NCBI GenBank assembly: GCA_040905265.1
Contig: JBBDRW010000181.1
Span: 1-64,000, forward strand
Direction: 5' to 3'
Source of the DNA: JBBDRW01 sp040905265
Lineage (GTDB): Bacteria; Bacteroidota; Rhodothermia; Balneolales; Balneolaceae
Length of the DNA: 64,000 nucleotides
Shown here: piece by piece, positions 17,919 through 26,152 of the stretch
Layout: every line of letters begins with the position of its first letter
Position numbering within the stretch: position 1 is the first letter of the stretch
Position numbers and translations under genes: made by a program
Notes under the pieces: model-generated
Seen by the model: only the letters and a program-made list of their open reading frames with translations
The model's database searches: none
What the model was told of the DNA's origin: nothing

Positions 17919-19441
17919 TGAGCCCTCCTGTTCAGGCGACGCCGCTGCTGCCACCATGCCGGAATCGCAGTACCAGACGGATTCTCAGACAGTTCGTTCT
18001 GCCCGTTCCCCCTGTTTCCGGCTGTCGCGATCAGCGTGGCTGCCAGAGCTGTGATTTTCTTCTCATTCGGGGATTGTGAAGCAAGCATCTCCGACCTGAA
18101 ATGGTCCTGGACAAAATGGGTGTTATACATTCCGGATTGAAAATCCGGGTGTTTCAGCACATAACTGCAGAATGGTATCGTAGTTCGGCAGCCCTCCACT
18201 TCATATTCATCGAGTGCACGCAACATACGACGAATAGCACTCTCCCGATCCGGTGCCAGAACGCACAATTTGGATATCATCGGATCGTAGTTGATGGTAA
18301 TCTCCATACCCTCTTCAACTCCGGCGTCAACGCGAACTCCGGGCCCGGCTGCCGGTCTGTGTCTCTTCAGTGTACCGGTATTTGGCAGAAATTGATCTGA
18401 GGGATCCTCAGCATAAATCCGGCACTCAATCGCATGTCCCCGAATCGAAAGATCCTCCTGGCGGTAAGGCAAAGGCTCCCCTTCAGCTATCCTGATTTGT
18501 AATTCAACCAGGTCCACTCCCGTAATCATCTCTGTCACAGGATGTTCTACCTGTAACCTGGTATTCATTTCAAGGAAATAAAAGCGGTTATCGCCATCGA
18601 CAAGGAATTCTATCGTTCCTGCTCCCAGATAGTTGCATGCTTTTGCGGCGGCAATAGCAGCTTCCGACATTTTACTTCGAAGTGACTCATCAAGGACAGC
18701 ACACGGGGCCTCTTCAATGACCTTTTGATGACGCCTCTGGATGGAACACTCCCTGTCAAAGAGATGGATAACATGACCCTGTCGGTCCGCCACAATCTGA
18801 AACTCGACATGCCTGGGTGAACTCAGGTACTTTTCGATATAGACACGGTCGTCGCCGAAGGCGCTTTTCGCTTCCGAACGAGCCGCCTGTAACCCCGCCT
18901 CCAGTTCTTTTTCCGACTGGATTATCCTCATCCCTTTTCCACCTCCTCCAGCCGCCGCTTTTACAAGCAGTGGGAATCCGATCCTGGCAGCACACTGACG
19001 TGCAGATTCCAGATCCCGGAGCGCCTCTTCACTTCCGGGTGGATAGGGTACTCCTGCCGATTTCATCAGAGATCTGGCTGTCGTCTTATCCCCCATCATC
19101 TCAATCGCCCGATACCCCGGCCCGATAAAGATGATGCCCTCCTCTTCACAACGTTTGGCAAAGGATCCGTTTTCACTTAAAAAACCGTAACCGGGATGGA
19201 TAGCATCCGCACCGCTCTTTCTGGCAGCCTCCAGAATCCTGTCAACAGACAGGTAACTCTCGGAAGAGGCGGCCGCACCAATACATATCGACTCTCCGGC
19301 CTGCAGGACATGAGGAGATTCAGAGTCCGCTTCGGAATAGACTGCAACAGTCTTGATATCGAGTTCTTGACAGGTTCTAATGATCCTGAGGGCGATCTCT
19401 CCCCGATTGGCGATCAAAACTTTTCGAATAGCGGATTTCAT
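17915..19441 (-). CDS. Biotin carboxylase subunit without a biotin carrier domain
   Basis: ATP-grasp enzyme that carboxylates biotin on a carrier protein. Motifs are KVLIANRGEIALRIIRTCQE, HPGYGFLSENG, the glycine-rich ATP loop KAAAGGGGKGMRI, HLFDRECSIQRRHQKVIEEA and EMNTRLQVEHPVTE. The C-terminal biotin-carboxylase domain ends at about residue 455 and a short tail (PAWWQQRRRLNRRAQ) follows. No AMKM biotinyl motif is present, so this is the split AccC-like form rather than a PccA/MccA fusion. I use the ATG at 19441 (508 residues), where homology begins; an upstream GTG (19498) is possible. It probably serves the carboxyltransferase at 10216-11829 or the housekeeping acetyl-CoA carboxylase. Confidence 0.88.
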   Translation of the reverse strand: MKSAIRKVLIANRGEIALRIIRTCQELDIKTVAVYSEADSESPHVLQAGESICIGAAASSESYLSVDRILEAARKSGADAIHPGYGFLSENGSFAKRCEEEGIIFIGPGYRAIEMMGDKTTARSLMKSAGVPYPPGSEEALRDLESARQCAARIGFPLLVKAAAGGGGKGMRIIQSEKELEAGLQAARSEAKSAFGDDRVYIEKYLSSPRHVEFQIVADRQGHVIHLFDRECSIQRRHQKVIEEAPCAVLDESLRSKMSEAAIAAAKACNYLGAGTIEFLVDGDNRFYFLEMNTRLQVEHPVTEMITGVDLVELQIRIAEGEPLPYRQEDLSIRGHAIECRIYAEDPSDQFLPNTGTLKRHRPAAGPGVRVDAGVEEGMEITINYDPMISKLCVLAPDRESAIRRMLRALDEYEVEGCRTTIPFCSYVLKHPDFQSGMYNTHFVQDHFRSEMLASQSPNEKKITALAATLIATAGNRGNGQNELSENPSGTAIPAWWQQRRRLNRRAQ

Positions 19442-19545
19442 ACTGGTACTGATGAACCGTTCAATTTTAGAGCCTCTGCTGTCTACCGGAATATACACCT
19501 TCTCAATGTAAAGGCGAATCAGCCCGTGTTTGTCCGGTCGTACCC

Positions 19546-20520
19546 TTATTCTGCAATCTGCAACCTGTAGAGAATCCTGGGCAGAATGGCTAGCTTTTCA
19601 GATGTGGTCAGATACGCACGCCGATGGAAGACCTGGTATCCATTCTCCTCGATTTTATCAAGGATTCTGCTGTAGTTCTCTCTTGCGAGACAGACCGGAA
19701 GCCGGCTGTCTCCCGACAACATTGGAATGCCGGTATCTGCCCGTTCGTAGTAGCTTCTGGCACGCTGAATCTGAAACCGGAGAAGGTCAATAACGTTTTG
19801 CGACAGATTCCTTTCCATCAGATCTTTTTCCGAGACTCTGAACTGCCGAAGTTCATCCTGTGGCAGATAGATTCGGTCTCTGGAGAGATCTTCTCCTACA
19901 TCCCGGAGAATATTCGTCAACTGCATGGCTATGCCCAGGTCCACTGCATAGTCAAGAGCTTTCGGATCCTTGTATCCGAATACTTCACTGGTCATCAGGC
20001 CGACAACAGCGGCGACTTTGTACGAGTACCCGTAAAGCTCTTCAAACGTATCATACCGGTTTTTTGTCAGGTCCATCATGACACCGTCAATCAATTCCAG
20101 GGGTAGCTGAATAGAGATATGATATTTTCGAAGCACATCAGAAAATGCAAAAAGAATCGGATCATCCTGAATAATACCCTGATACGTATCCAGAAGCTTA
20201 CGGCTAAACTTCGTCATCGTCCGGCCAACTGATCCCTCATCAATGGATTGATTTCGGATCAGGTCTTCTGCTTCATCAACCAGATCATCCAGGTAACGGC
20301 AGAGGGCGTATATGGCAAAGATACTTCGCTGTTTGGAATAAGGAAGAAAGCGAGTAGCCAGATAAAAAGTCCTGGCATATTTGCGCGTAATGCCTCGGCA
20401 ATGACGATACGCATGTTGCAGGTCTCTGTCCTCCAGTTCGTCTATCACTGCATTATGAAATGCGGTTTTTTCGTAAAACGGCCGGATGAGTGAATAAGGG
20501 TATCGCATGAGATTTGACAT
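19546..20520 (-). CDS. crtB: Squalene/phytoene synthase family protein, likely phytoene synthase
   Basis: A 324-residue trans-isoprenyl diphosphate synthase condensing two geranylgeranyl diphosphates to phytoene, the first carotenoid step. Both Mg-binding Asp-rich motifs are present: YLDDLVDEAED (about residue 85) and DVGEDLSRDRIYLPQDEL (about 210). The segment ARTFYLATRFLPYSKQRSI near the N-terminus is typical of CrtB. Other carotenoid genes are absent from the window, so squalene synthase-type activity is not excluded. The biotin carboxylase gene follows 104 bp downstream. A large inverted repeat lies just upstream, in the region shared with a divergent LacI-type regulator. Confidence 0.85.
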   Translation of the reverse strand: MSNLMRYPYSLIRPFYEKTAFHNAVIDELEDRDLQHAYRHCRGITRKYARTFYLATRFLPYSKQRSIFAIYALCRYLDDLVDEAEDLIRNQSIDEGSVGRTMTKFSRKLLDTYQGIIQDDPILFAFSDVLRKYHISIQLPLELIDGVMMDLTKNRYDTFEELYGYSYKVAAVVGLMTSEVFGYKDPKALDYAVDLGIAMQLTNILRDVGEDLSRDRIYLPQDELRQFRVSEKDLMERNLSQNVIDLLRFQIQRARSYYERADTGIPMLSGDSRLPVCLARENYSRILDKIEENGYQVFHRRAYLTTSEKLAILPRILYRLQIAE

Positions 20521-20548
20521 ACAACAAAGGCTTGCAAATTCAACCTAC

Positions 20549-20605
20549 TGTCGTGTCAACCATACTCCTGCGAGGCTTACCCCACATCGCACGGTTGACA
20601 CGACA
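20549..20605. promoter_or_regulatory. 13-bp inverted repeat in the crtB/lacI divergent region
   Basis: Arms 20549-20561 and 20593-20605 are perfect inverted copies (core tgtcgtgtcaacc). Inside the 31-nt spacer a second 5-bp inverted pair, tgcga/tcgca, lets the whole stretch fold as a two-part hairpin. It lies 29 bp upstream of the crtB start and 250 bp upstream of the lacI start. There is no T-tract on either side, so a terminator is unlikely; an operator or a leader RNA structure for crtB fits better. Confidence 0.6.
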
Positions 20606-20670
20606 CTACATCACCTAATGAATCTAACAATCAAAGGAAATCGTTCCCGAAAAATAGATTTTGCATCCTT

Positions 20671-20690
20671 TTCTCCCGATTCCGGGAGAA
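20671..20690. repeat. 8-bp hairpin with tetraloop in the crtB/lacI intergenic region
   Basis: Perfect 8-bp stem (20671-20678 with 20683-20690) around an attc loop. The 336-bp region 20521-20856 holds this hairpin, the larger inverted repeat at 20549-20605 and no gene. Role unknown. Confidence 0.45.
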
Positions 20691-20856
20691 GGGTACAGAT
20701 CTTTGAAAATATCAGTTTTCGCCAGATGAGGCAGCTTACTTTGAAAGGGATTCAAATTTTTTGAAAAAAAACTAGTACTTTACCTGCATGAGAGCTAACC
20801 GCCGTACACTCACGGTGATCTCCCAAACCTCTCATTATCCTAAATAAAACCAGATC

Positions 20857-21879
20857 ATGAGCACTCATCATAAAAAAGTTACGATCTACCAGGTCGCTGA
20901 CCGTGCAAAAGTTGCCATATCTACCGTATCACGTGTATTGAACGACTCCCCAAACGTTTCCGAGGAGACAAAAAAGCGGGTCAAACAGGCGATTCAAGAG
21001 TTAAATTTCCGGCCGCAGGTCAGTGCCCGGCATCTGGCTAGCAGAAAACCCCATATGCTGGCAATTGCTGTTCCTTCATTTACAACTCCTTATTACAACG
21101 AAGTGCTGAAGGGAGTGAAAGATCAGCTTCAGGAGATGGATCTTGATATTATCATTTATAACACCGGATCCAAAAATCCTGATGAAGCGATTGAGAATTT
21201 CTTTGACCGGGGTACTGCAGATGCAATCATTACTATCTCAATTAACATCAGTGATCAGGTTCACAATCAGATTCAGGCTTCAGGAGTCCCCACGGTCTTG
21301 ATTGGAAGTTCACACCCCGACTATGACTATTTTGATTTTAACGATTATCAGGGGGGAATCATGGCAGCAGAACACCTGGTCAGTCAGGGATACAGCCGGA
21401 TCGGCGCAATCAGGCCAGCCGTTGGAACCAAAGCCTCTACCGATCGGCTTGAGGGTTTTAAAGATGCTTTGAAAAAACATAATGTCCCATTGGAGGAACG
21501 GTTCATTGTAACTGGCGAAAGTACAAAACATGCCGGTTTTACCGAAGAGGCCGGATTTGAGGCAATCAACCGATATAAAGAGCTGGGAGCATTTCCCGAT
21601 GCAATCTTTGCGCTTAATGACACCCAGGCGATTGGTGCCCTGCATGCACTCAGCAAAATCGGGATGAAGATCCCGGATGATATAGCCGTCATGGGGTATG
21701 ACAATATCAAACTGAGCAAATATCTGGAGCTGACAACCATCGACCAACAGATGCATACCATGGGACTCAATGCGACCAAACGGCTGCAGGAACTCATCAG
21801 CCGGCCTGACTCCAAACACAGGCAGGTGAAAGTCCAACCGATCCTTGTAGAGCGAAATTCGACGAAGAAACCGAAATGA
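20857..21879 (+). CDS. LacI family transcriptional regulator
   Basis: A 340-residue DNA-binding repressor or activator. The N-terminal helix-turn-helix is classic (VTIYQVADRAKVAISTVSRV, then LNDSPNVSEETKKRV), followed by the hinge helix around ARHLASRKPHM. The periplasmic-binding-protein-like effector domain carries the conserved AIFALNDTQAIGAL and MGYDNIKLSKYLELTTIDQ. The ligand is probably a sugar or nucleoside, but the sequence does not say which. Its last codons overlap the purC start by 4 bp (ATGA), an odd pairing. A LacI-type protein next to purC recalls PurR-like control, though the effector pocket cannot be judged by eye. Confidence 0.9.
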   Translation: MSTHHKKVTIYQVADRAKVAISTVSRVLNDSPNVSEETKKRVKQAIQELNFRPQVSARHLASRKPHMLAIAVPSFTTPYYNEVLKGVKDQLQEMDLDIIIYNTGSKNPDEAIENFFDRGTADAIITISINISDQVHNQIQASGVPTVLIGSSHPDYDYFDFNDYQGGIMAAEHLVSQGYSRIGAIRPAVGTKASTDRLEGFKDALKKHNVPLEERFIVTGESTKHAGFTEEAGFEAINRYKELGAFPDAIFALNDTQAIGALHALSKIGMKIPDDIAVMGYDNIKLSKYLELTTIDQQMHTMGLNATKRLQELISRPDSKHRQVKVQPILVERNSTKKPK

Positions 21880-22838
21880 AGCCTTTTACAGAGAGAACAA
21901 AGCAGGAAGCGCTGAAGAACTGTATCACGGAGACGAAGCTCACATCACTGGATGAACCGTATCGTGGAAAGGTGAGGGATGTCTATCAACTCTCACTGGA
22001 CAGGCTGGGCATCGTTGTCACTGATCGCATCTCTGCGTTCGACCACATTATGAAACAGGCGATCCCCTTCAAGGGGCAAATTCTGAACCAGCTTGCAGCA
22101 TTCTCATGTAACCAGGTGGAGGATATTGTTCCAACCCACCTGATTGACGTTCCCCACCCCAATGTCACCATTGCAAAAAAATGTGAGCCGATTCCAATTG
22201 AAGTTGTGATTCGTGCCTGTCTGACAGGGCATGCCTGGCGAACGTACAAATCCGGAAACCATGAGTTATGCGGCGTCACAATGCCGTCCGGAATGCAGGA
22301 GCATGAGCGATTTCCTGAGCCAATCCTGACCCCTGCAACAAAAGCTTCTGAAGGGCATGACGAAGATATATCGGAAGAGGCGATCCTTGAGAAGGAGATT
22401 GTCCCGGAGCCTCTTTGGGAAAAGATCCGGACAGCCGCTTTTCAACTGTTTGAACGAGGGTCTGACATTGCAAAAAAACAGGGGCTGATCCTTGTAGATA
22501 CAAAATATGAATTTGGTCTCTACCGGGGTGAGCTTACGCTGATCGATGAAGTTCATACAACTGACTCTTCACGATATTTCCATGCTGACGGATATGAGAA
22601 CCGCCTGAAAAAGCGGGAGCCGCAAAAACAGCTCTCCAAAGAGTTCCTCCGTGAGTGGTTGATGGAACAGGGTTTTCAGGGGCTTGAGGGGCAACGCCTT
22701 CCGGACCTGCCTGACTCATTCCGCTGGAGTGTTTTCCAGCGCTACTCGGAACTTTTCGAAATTCTGACAGGCAAATTGTTCGAGCCGCATCCTATGAGCG
22801 ACTATAACCGTGAGCTGGAGGAGGTGTTTAGTAGTTAA
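21876..22838 (+). CDS. purC: Phosphoribosylaminoimidazole-succinocarboxamide synthase
   Basis: SAICAR synthetase of de novo purine synthesis: ATP, CAIR and aspartate give SAICAR. The 320-residue protein is of the long type. Motifs are YRGKVRDVYQL, TDRISAFDHIM, VVIRACLTGHAWRTYKSG, LTPATKASEGHDEDIS, GLILVDTKYEFGL and LIDEVHTTDSSRYF. It overlaps lacI by 4 bp at the start, suggesting coupled translation. Its stop overlaps the convergent short-chain dehydrogenase gene by 4 bp at the end. Confidence 0.96.
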   Translation: MKPFTERTKQEALKNCITETKLTSLDEPYRGKVRDVYQLSLDRLGIVVTDRISAFDHIMKQAIPFKGQILNQLAAFSCNQVEDIVPTHLIDVPHPNVTIAKKCEPIPIEVVIRACLTGHAWRTYKSGNHELCGVTMPSGMQEHERFPEPILTPATKASEGHDEDISEEAILEKEIVPEPLWEKIRTAAFQLFERGSDIAKKQGLILVDTKYEFGLYRGELTLIDEVHTTDSSRYFHADGYENRLKKREPQKQLSKEFLREWLMEQGFQGLEGQRLPDLPDSFRWSVFQRYSELFEILTGKLFEPHPMSDYNRELEEVFSS

Positions 22839-23554
22839 TCCGGGCTTCGGTCCCCGCCGATCGGCCGTAACGTGATCTCTTCCGCAACGGTACGAACCGA
22901 AAGATTGCTCAGTGCGACAATCAGGCGGCCTACATCTTCCGGATCATTCAATTCATGTGGGTCGACATCTACCCCTTTCCAGGAGGTCGACATCGTCTGT
23001 CCCAGATTGATTGCCGTCACTGCAATATTGTCGGCTGCCAGTTCTTTTCTCAAAGAACGCGACCACCCCAAAACGGCATGTTTTGCAGAGGAGTAAGCAC
23101 CGCTTCTTGCCTGTCCCGACAAAGCCCCGACTGAACTGATGGTAACTATCAGGCCCCGGTCGTTTTGCCTGATTCGGGGTAACAGTTTGTTTGTAAGTAG
23201 AAACGGTGCTTTTGCATTGATCGCCCACTGCTCTTCAAACTCCTGTACGGAGGTTTCATTCAGCTTTTTTAAGAGAAACGTCCCGGCGTTATTCACCAGC
23301 AGAGCCGGTGCAGGAAGGTGTTCAGGTATGGACAGGGCCTCAACGTCAGCGGGGTTTGTCAAGTCACACGTATCGATTTCAACAGCAGGCGCTCCCGCTT
23401 CAAGACACTCTTCCCGGACCGTTTCCAGATCAATTCTGCTTCTTGCGATCAGAAATAGAGGCCGCTCCGTATGCCTGGAGAAGGCGAGTGCAATCTTTCG
23501 GCCGATCCCTCTGCTTGCACCGGTGATGACTGCTGTAGCTGTTGTATATGGCAT
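22835..23554 (-). CDS. Short-chain dehydrogenase/reductase (sepiapterin reductase-like)
   Basis: A 239-residue cytoplasmic NAD(P)-dependent oxidoreductase of the classical SDR family: cofactor motif TGASRGIGRKIAL, NNAG near residue 90, catalytic Ser in TISSVGALSG, and Tyr-x-x-x-Lys in AYSSAKHAVLGW. It is the terminal gene after queD and queE (16 bp from queE). Because QueD makes carboxy-tetrahydropterin, a pterin-related reductase role is tempting but unproven; a general fatty-acid or sugar reductase is equally possible. Confidence 0.85.
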   Translation of the reverse strand: MPYTTATAVITGASRGIGRKIALAFSRHTERPLFLIARSRIDLETVREECLEAGAPAVEIDTCDLTNPADVEALSIPEHLPAPALLVNNAGTFLLKKLNETSVQEFEEQWAINAKAPFLLTNKLLPRIRQNDRGLIVTISSVGALSGQARSGAYSSAKHAVLGWSRSLRKELAADNIAVTAINLGQTMSTSWKGVDVDPHELNDPEDVGRLIVALSNLSVRTVAEEITLRPIGGDRSPD

Positions 23555-23569
23555 AAGTCGATTTCCTCC

Positions 23570-24229
23570 TCAGGGTACATTCAAAAATTTATGAGTCTGA
23601 AGACTGATCCTCCAGGCGGGATTACGCTTCACATAGTCTACAATCAATTCGATGGAAGAGGGAGTTTCCCACTCCGGCTGAAGGAGCAGTTCTGTAAATT
23701 CGGGGCATTTGGCGGCACACGCCTCTGCCCACTCAAGGTCCTTCTTCTTCAGAACAATGATTTTGAGTTCGTCCGCAACGGAATAAATCTCCTGAAGAGG
23801 CTTTTTAAAACGTTTCGGAGAGAGGGTGATCCAGTCCAGTGAGCCGGATAGCGGAGACGATCCACTCGTTTCGATATGAATCCTCAATCCGTGTCGCTTT
23901 AACTCCCCGGTGAGAGGGTTCAGGTCATGAAGAAGCGGTTCGCCACCCGTAATCACGACAAGGCCGGTACCGCTTGAGATCACCCGGTCGACGATCTCTC
24001 CTGTCCGAACCAACGGGTGGCTCTCTTCATCCCAGCTCTCCTTTACGTCACACCACCAGCAACCGACATCACAGCCGGCCAGACGGATGAAATAGGCTGA
24101 CCGACCGGCATAGATACCCTCTCCCTGAATTGTATGGAAATCTTCCATTAACGGGTATTTGAAATCTCTGGGAGATTCAATATCCCGGCCCGGTTCAACC
24201 GTACTGTTCTGACGTTCGTTGTTAAACAT
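23570..24229 (-). CDS. queE: 7-carboxy-7-deazaguanine synthase
   Basis: Radical SAM enzyme converting 6-carboxy-tetrahydropterin to 7-carboxy-7-deazaguanine in queuosine synthesis. The cluster motif C-x3-C-x2-C is seen in GCDVGCWWCD after the typical start FHTIQGEGIYAGRSAYFIRL. It also has VITGGEPLLH, ETSGSSPL and WITLSPKR. At 219 residues it is the compact QueE form. It overlaps queD by 8 bp. Other queuosine genes (queC, queF, tgt) are not in the window. Confidence 0.94.
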   Translation of the reverse strand: MFNNERQNSTVEPGRDIESPRDFKYPLMEDFHTIQGEGIYAGRSAYFIRLAGCDVGCWWCDVKESWDEESHPLVRTGEIVDRVISSGTGLVVITGGEPLLHDLNPLTGELKRHGLRIHIETSGSSPLSGSLDWITLSPKRFKKPLQEIYSVADELKIIVLKKKDLEWAEACAAKCPEFTELLLQPEWETPSSIELIVDYVKRNPAWRISLQTHKFLNVP

Positions 24230-24611
24230 TTTTGTCCGTATACTCTACCCAGCTGTTTTCGGACTCCCAGACTGTCACCGTCAGTTCGATGGAGTCCGGC
24301 AGCCGTTTTGATGTCTCCTGATGGATATACTCGGCAACCCGTTCCGCTGTTGTCTGAACTGGCATAAGCTCATTCAGTACTCCGTGGTCAAATCCCCCCT
24401 TTTCTGAGTCCCCGGCCGCCCATTTCAACTCTCTGAAATCACAAACCATATCGGGACTCTCCAGATACCTGGACGGGTTCAGTTGATGTGATTTCGCACG
24501 CATACGAACCCGGTAACTGTGGCCGTGCATTCGTGAGCATTTACCGTCATACCCTTCAATTGAGTGGGCAGCGTCAAACCGGAATTCTGTATTGAGTGTC
24601 CAGGTTGGCAT
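24222..24611 (-). CDS. queD: 6-carboxy-5,6,7,8-tetrahydropterin synthase
   Basis: QueD converts dihydroneopterin triphosphate to 6-carboxy-tetrahydropterin. In this 129-residue protein the zinc histidines lie in FRFDAAHSIEGYDG and CSRMHGHSYRVRM. The catalytic Cys is at CSRMHGH, and FDHGVLNELM and the Glu in VTVWESENSWVEY are also conserved. It is first in a queD-queE-SDR operon. A 9-bp inverted repeat lies in its leader. Confidence 0.94.
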   Translation of the reverse strand: MPTWTLNTEFRFDAAHSIEGYDGKCSRMHGHSYRVRMRAKSHQLNPSRYLESPDMVCDFRELKWAAGDSEKGGFDHGVLNELMPVQTTAERVAEYIHQETSKRLPDSIELTVTVWESENSWVEYTDKNV

Positions 24612-24642
24612 AATCGTACATCTCTGCAGAAAATTGGGTGTA

Positions 24643-24710
24643 GGAGTCTGTAGAACTTAGTTTAATCTACTGAGTCCCCTCGTGACAATCATCTACGTCC
24701 GACAGACTCC
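24643..24710. repeat. 9-bp inverted repeat in the queD leader
   Basis: Arms 24643-24651 and 24702-24710 (ggagtctgt / acagactcc) are perfect inverted copies separated by 50 nt, between the araC stop and the queD start. The region could be a leader structure for the queuosine genes, but it does not match the preQ1-I riboswitch pattern by eye. Confidence 0.4.
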
Positions 24711-24787
24711 CAGTGAGTTTTTTTGAAGATGAAAAATACAAAAAATATCACTCGGAAATGAACTTCTGGATCTGCCGTCAGGCCAGG

Positions 24788-25678
24788 CTACCCTGCTGCC
24801 TGCATAGAGTGCAGCATCTTTTTACGGTAACCAGTTGGAGAGAGGCCGGTTATCTTTTTAAACTGGCGGTTGAAATTGGATACATTGTTAAACCCGCTCT
24901 CGTAACAAATTTGAGAAATATTTAAATCTGAATTCTGTAAAAGCTTGCACGCCTGTGAGATACGAACTTCATTCAGAAACTGAACGAATGTTTTTCTGGT
25001 GCGCTGCTTAAAGAACAGACAGAAGGCAGCCTGGCTGTAATTGGCCAATTTGGCAACTTCTTCCAGCTTGATATCCTCTTTATAGTGAGTAAAGATATAG
25101 TTTATCACATCATTTACCTTCTGATTCTCATTGTCAGACATCGGAGCCGGTGAACTGACCGTAGCCAGATAGTTGTAATCTTTGGAATTGGCGAGATGAT
25201 TGAGAATCGAGAGAATTTCCAGGAACCGTTTAAAACCGGAAAGAACCGGTAGCTGAATAATCTTTTCACCCATCGCTCGGGAAGTCTGTTCCGAGAATCG
25301 AATGCCGCGGCCGGACCGTTCAATCATTGTACGGATCGCAGTCATCTCTGCAATGTTAAAAAACCCGTCTCCCAGGGACGCTTCATGGAAAAAGACTGAA
25401 ACATAGTGGCAATAGAGCTCCTCATCTTCCTGAAAATACCTCTTGTCACTTTTAAACAGATGGCTCTGATTCGAACCGATCAGAAAGAGATCGCCAGATT
25501 TGAACGGCAGGATCGTATCACTTACAAACAGATCCCCGTCCCCTTTCAATATGAAGACGAGCTGCAGTTCCGGATGGTAGTGCAGCCGGTCGTAAAAGTG
25601 AGGCAATTTGTCGTCCTGAACAACAAAACCCTCTTTTCCGGTCTTCGGAATTCTGAAAAAGATTGATTTATCCTGCAT
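24788..25678 (-). CDS. AraC family regulator, probable controller of the hydroxyproline operon
   Basis: A 296-residue regulator. Residues 1-140 form a cupin-like sensor domain (HYHPELQLVFILKGDGDLFV, then LPFKSGDLFLIGSNQSH). Residues 190-296 hold the two helix-turn-helix units of an AraC DNA-binding domain (KLEEVAKLANYSQAAFCLFF, ISQICYESGFNNVSNFNRQF and the ending TGLSPTGYRKK). It is divergent from the 4-hydroxyproline catabolic operon across a 474-bp region. That position suggests it responds to hydroxyproline or a pathway intermediate; this is inferred from location only. Confidence 0.88.
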   Translation of the reverse strand: MQDKSIFFRIPKTGKEGFVVQDDKLPHFYDRLHYHPELQLVFILKGDGDLFVSDTILPFKSGDLFLIGSNQSHLFKSDKRYFQEDEELYCHYVSVFFHEASLGDGFFNIAEMTAIRTMIERSGRGIRFSEQTSRAMGEKIIQLPVLSGFKRFLEILSILNHLANSKDYNYLATVSSPAPMSDNENQKVNDVINYIFTHYKEDIKLEEVAKLANYSQAAFCLFFKQRTRKTFVQFLNEVRISQACKLLQNSDLNISQICYESGFNNVSNFNRQFKKITGLSPTGYRKKMLHSMQAAG

Positions 25679-25987
25679 AATATCCGGGGTTTTTCCATTA
25701 TCAGAACTATATTCAGCAAAAATATATGTAATACAGATGAATTCCGATAATATTGTACAAATAACAAGAATTTATTCACTGAATAAGTCAAAATTGTATA
25801 AGAATTAGACCATTATCTCTGTTAATTTAAACGGGTCGAATCAAACTGTGGAAACAGAGCCTTTGAATAGCCTGGAATCCAGAATCGTCTCAAGGTCAGA
25901 ACAGATTGGACACTGAATGATCTTCCGACCGGCGAATCTGAGGATTTTCAATCAGGGGCTTCGATAATCCTGTTCAATTAAATGGTT

Positions 25988-26016
25988 TTGCATTGACTCC
26001 AAATCAACGGTATAAT
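25988..26016 (+). promoter_or_regulatory. Candidate sigma70-like promoter of the hydroxyproline operon
   Basis: TTGCAT (25988-25993) and a perfect TATAAT (26011-26016) are separated by 17 bp, about 135 bp before the first gene. Bacteroidota primary sigma factors usually prefer a different -7 element, so this is tentative. The rest of 25679-26152 is AT-rich without a gene. Confidence 0.35.
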
Positions 26017-26152
26017 CTGCTCAATGATCCGAAACAATGCTTTAAAACTTTCGATTTGAGAGAGAATCTTGCACGGATCTGTACTCGTACCTCGTTATAA
26101 TTCTACTGAATATCTACTGATTACTTAACCGATTAACCCAATCAAAAACCTT

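Noticed and set aside
20549..20605. Bidirectional terminator between crtB and lacI
   Set aside because: The genes diverge, so no transcript ends here, and no T-run follows the stem on either strand.
24612..24787. preQ1 riboswitch before queD
   Set aside because: The inverted repeat is present but I cannot find the compact pseudoknot pattern or the conserved A-rich tail, so I list only the repeat.
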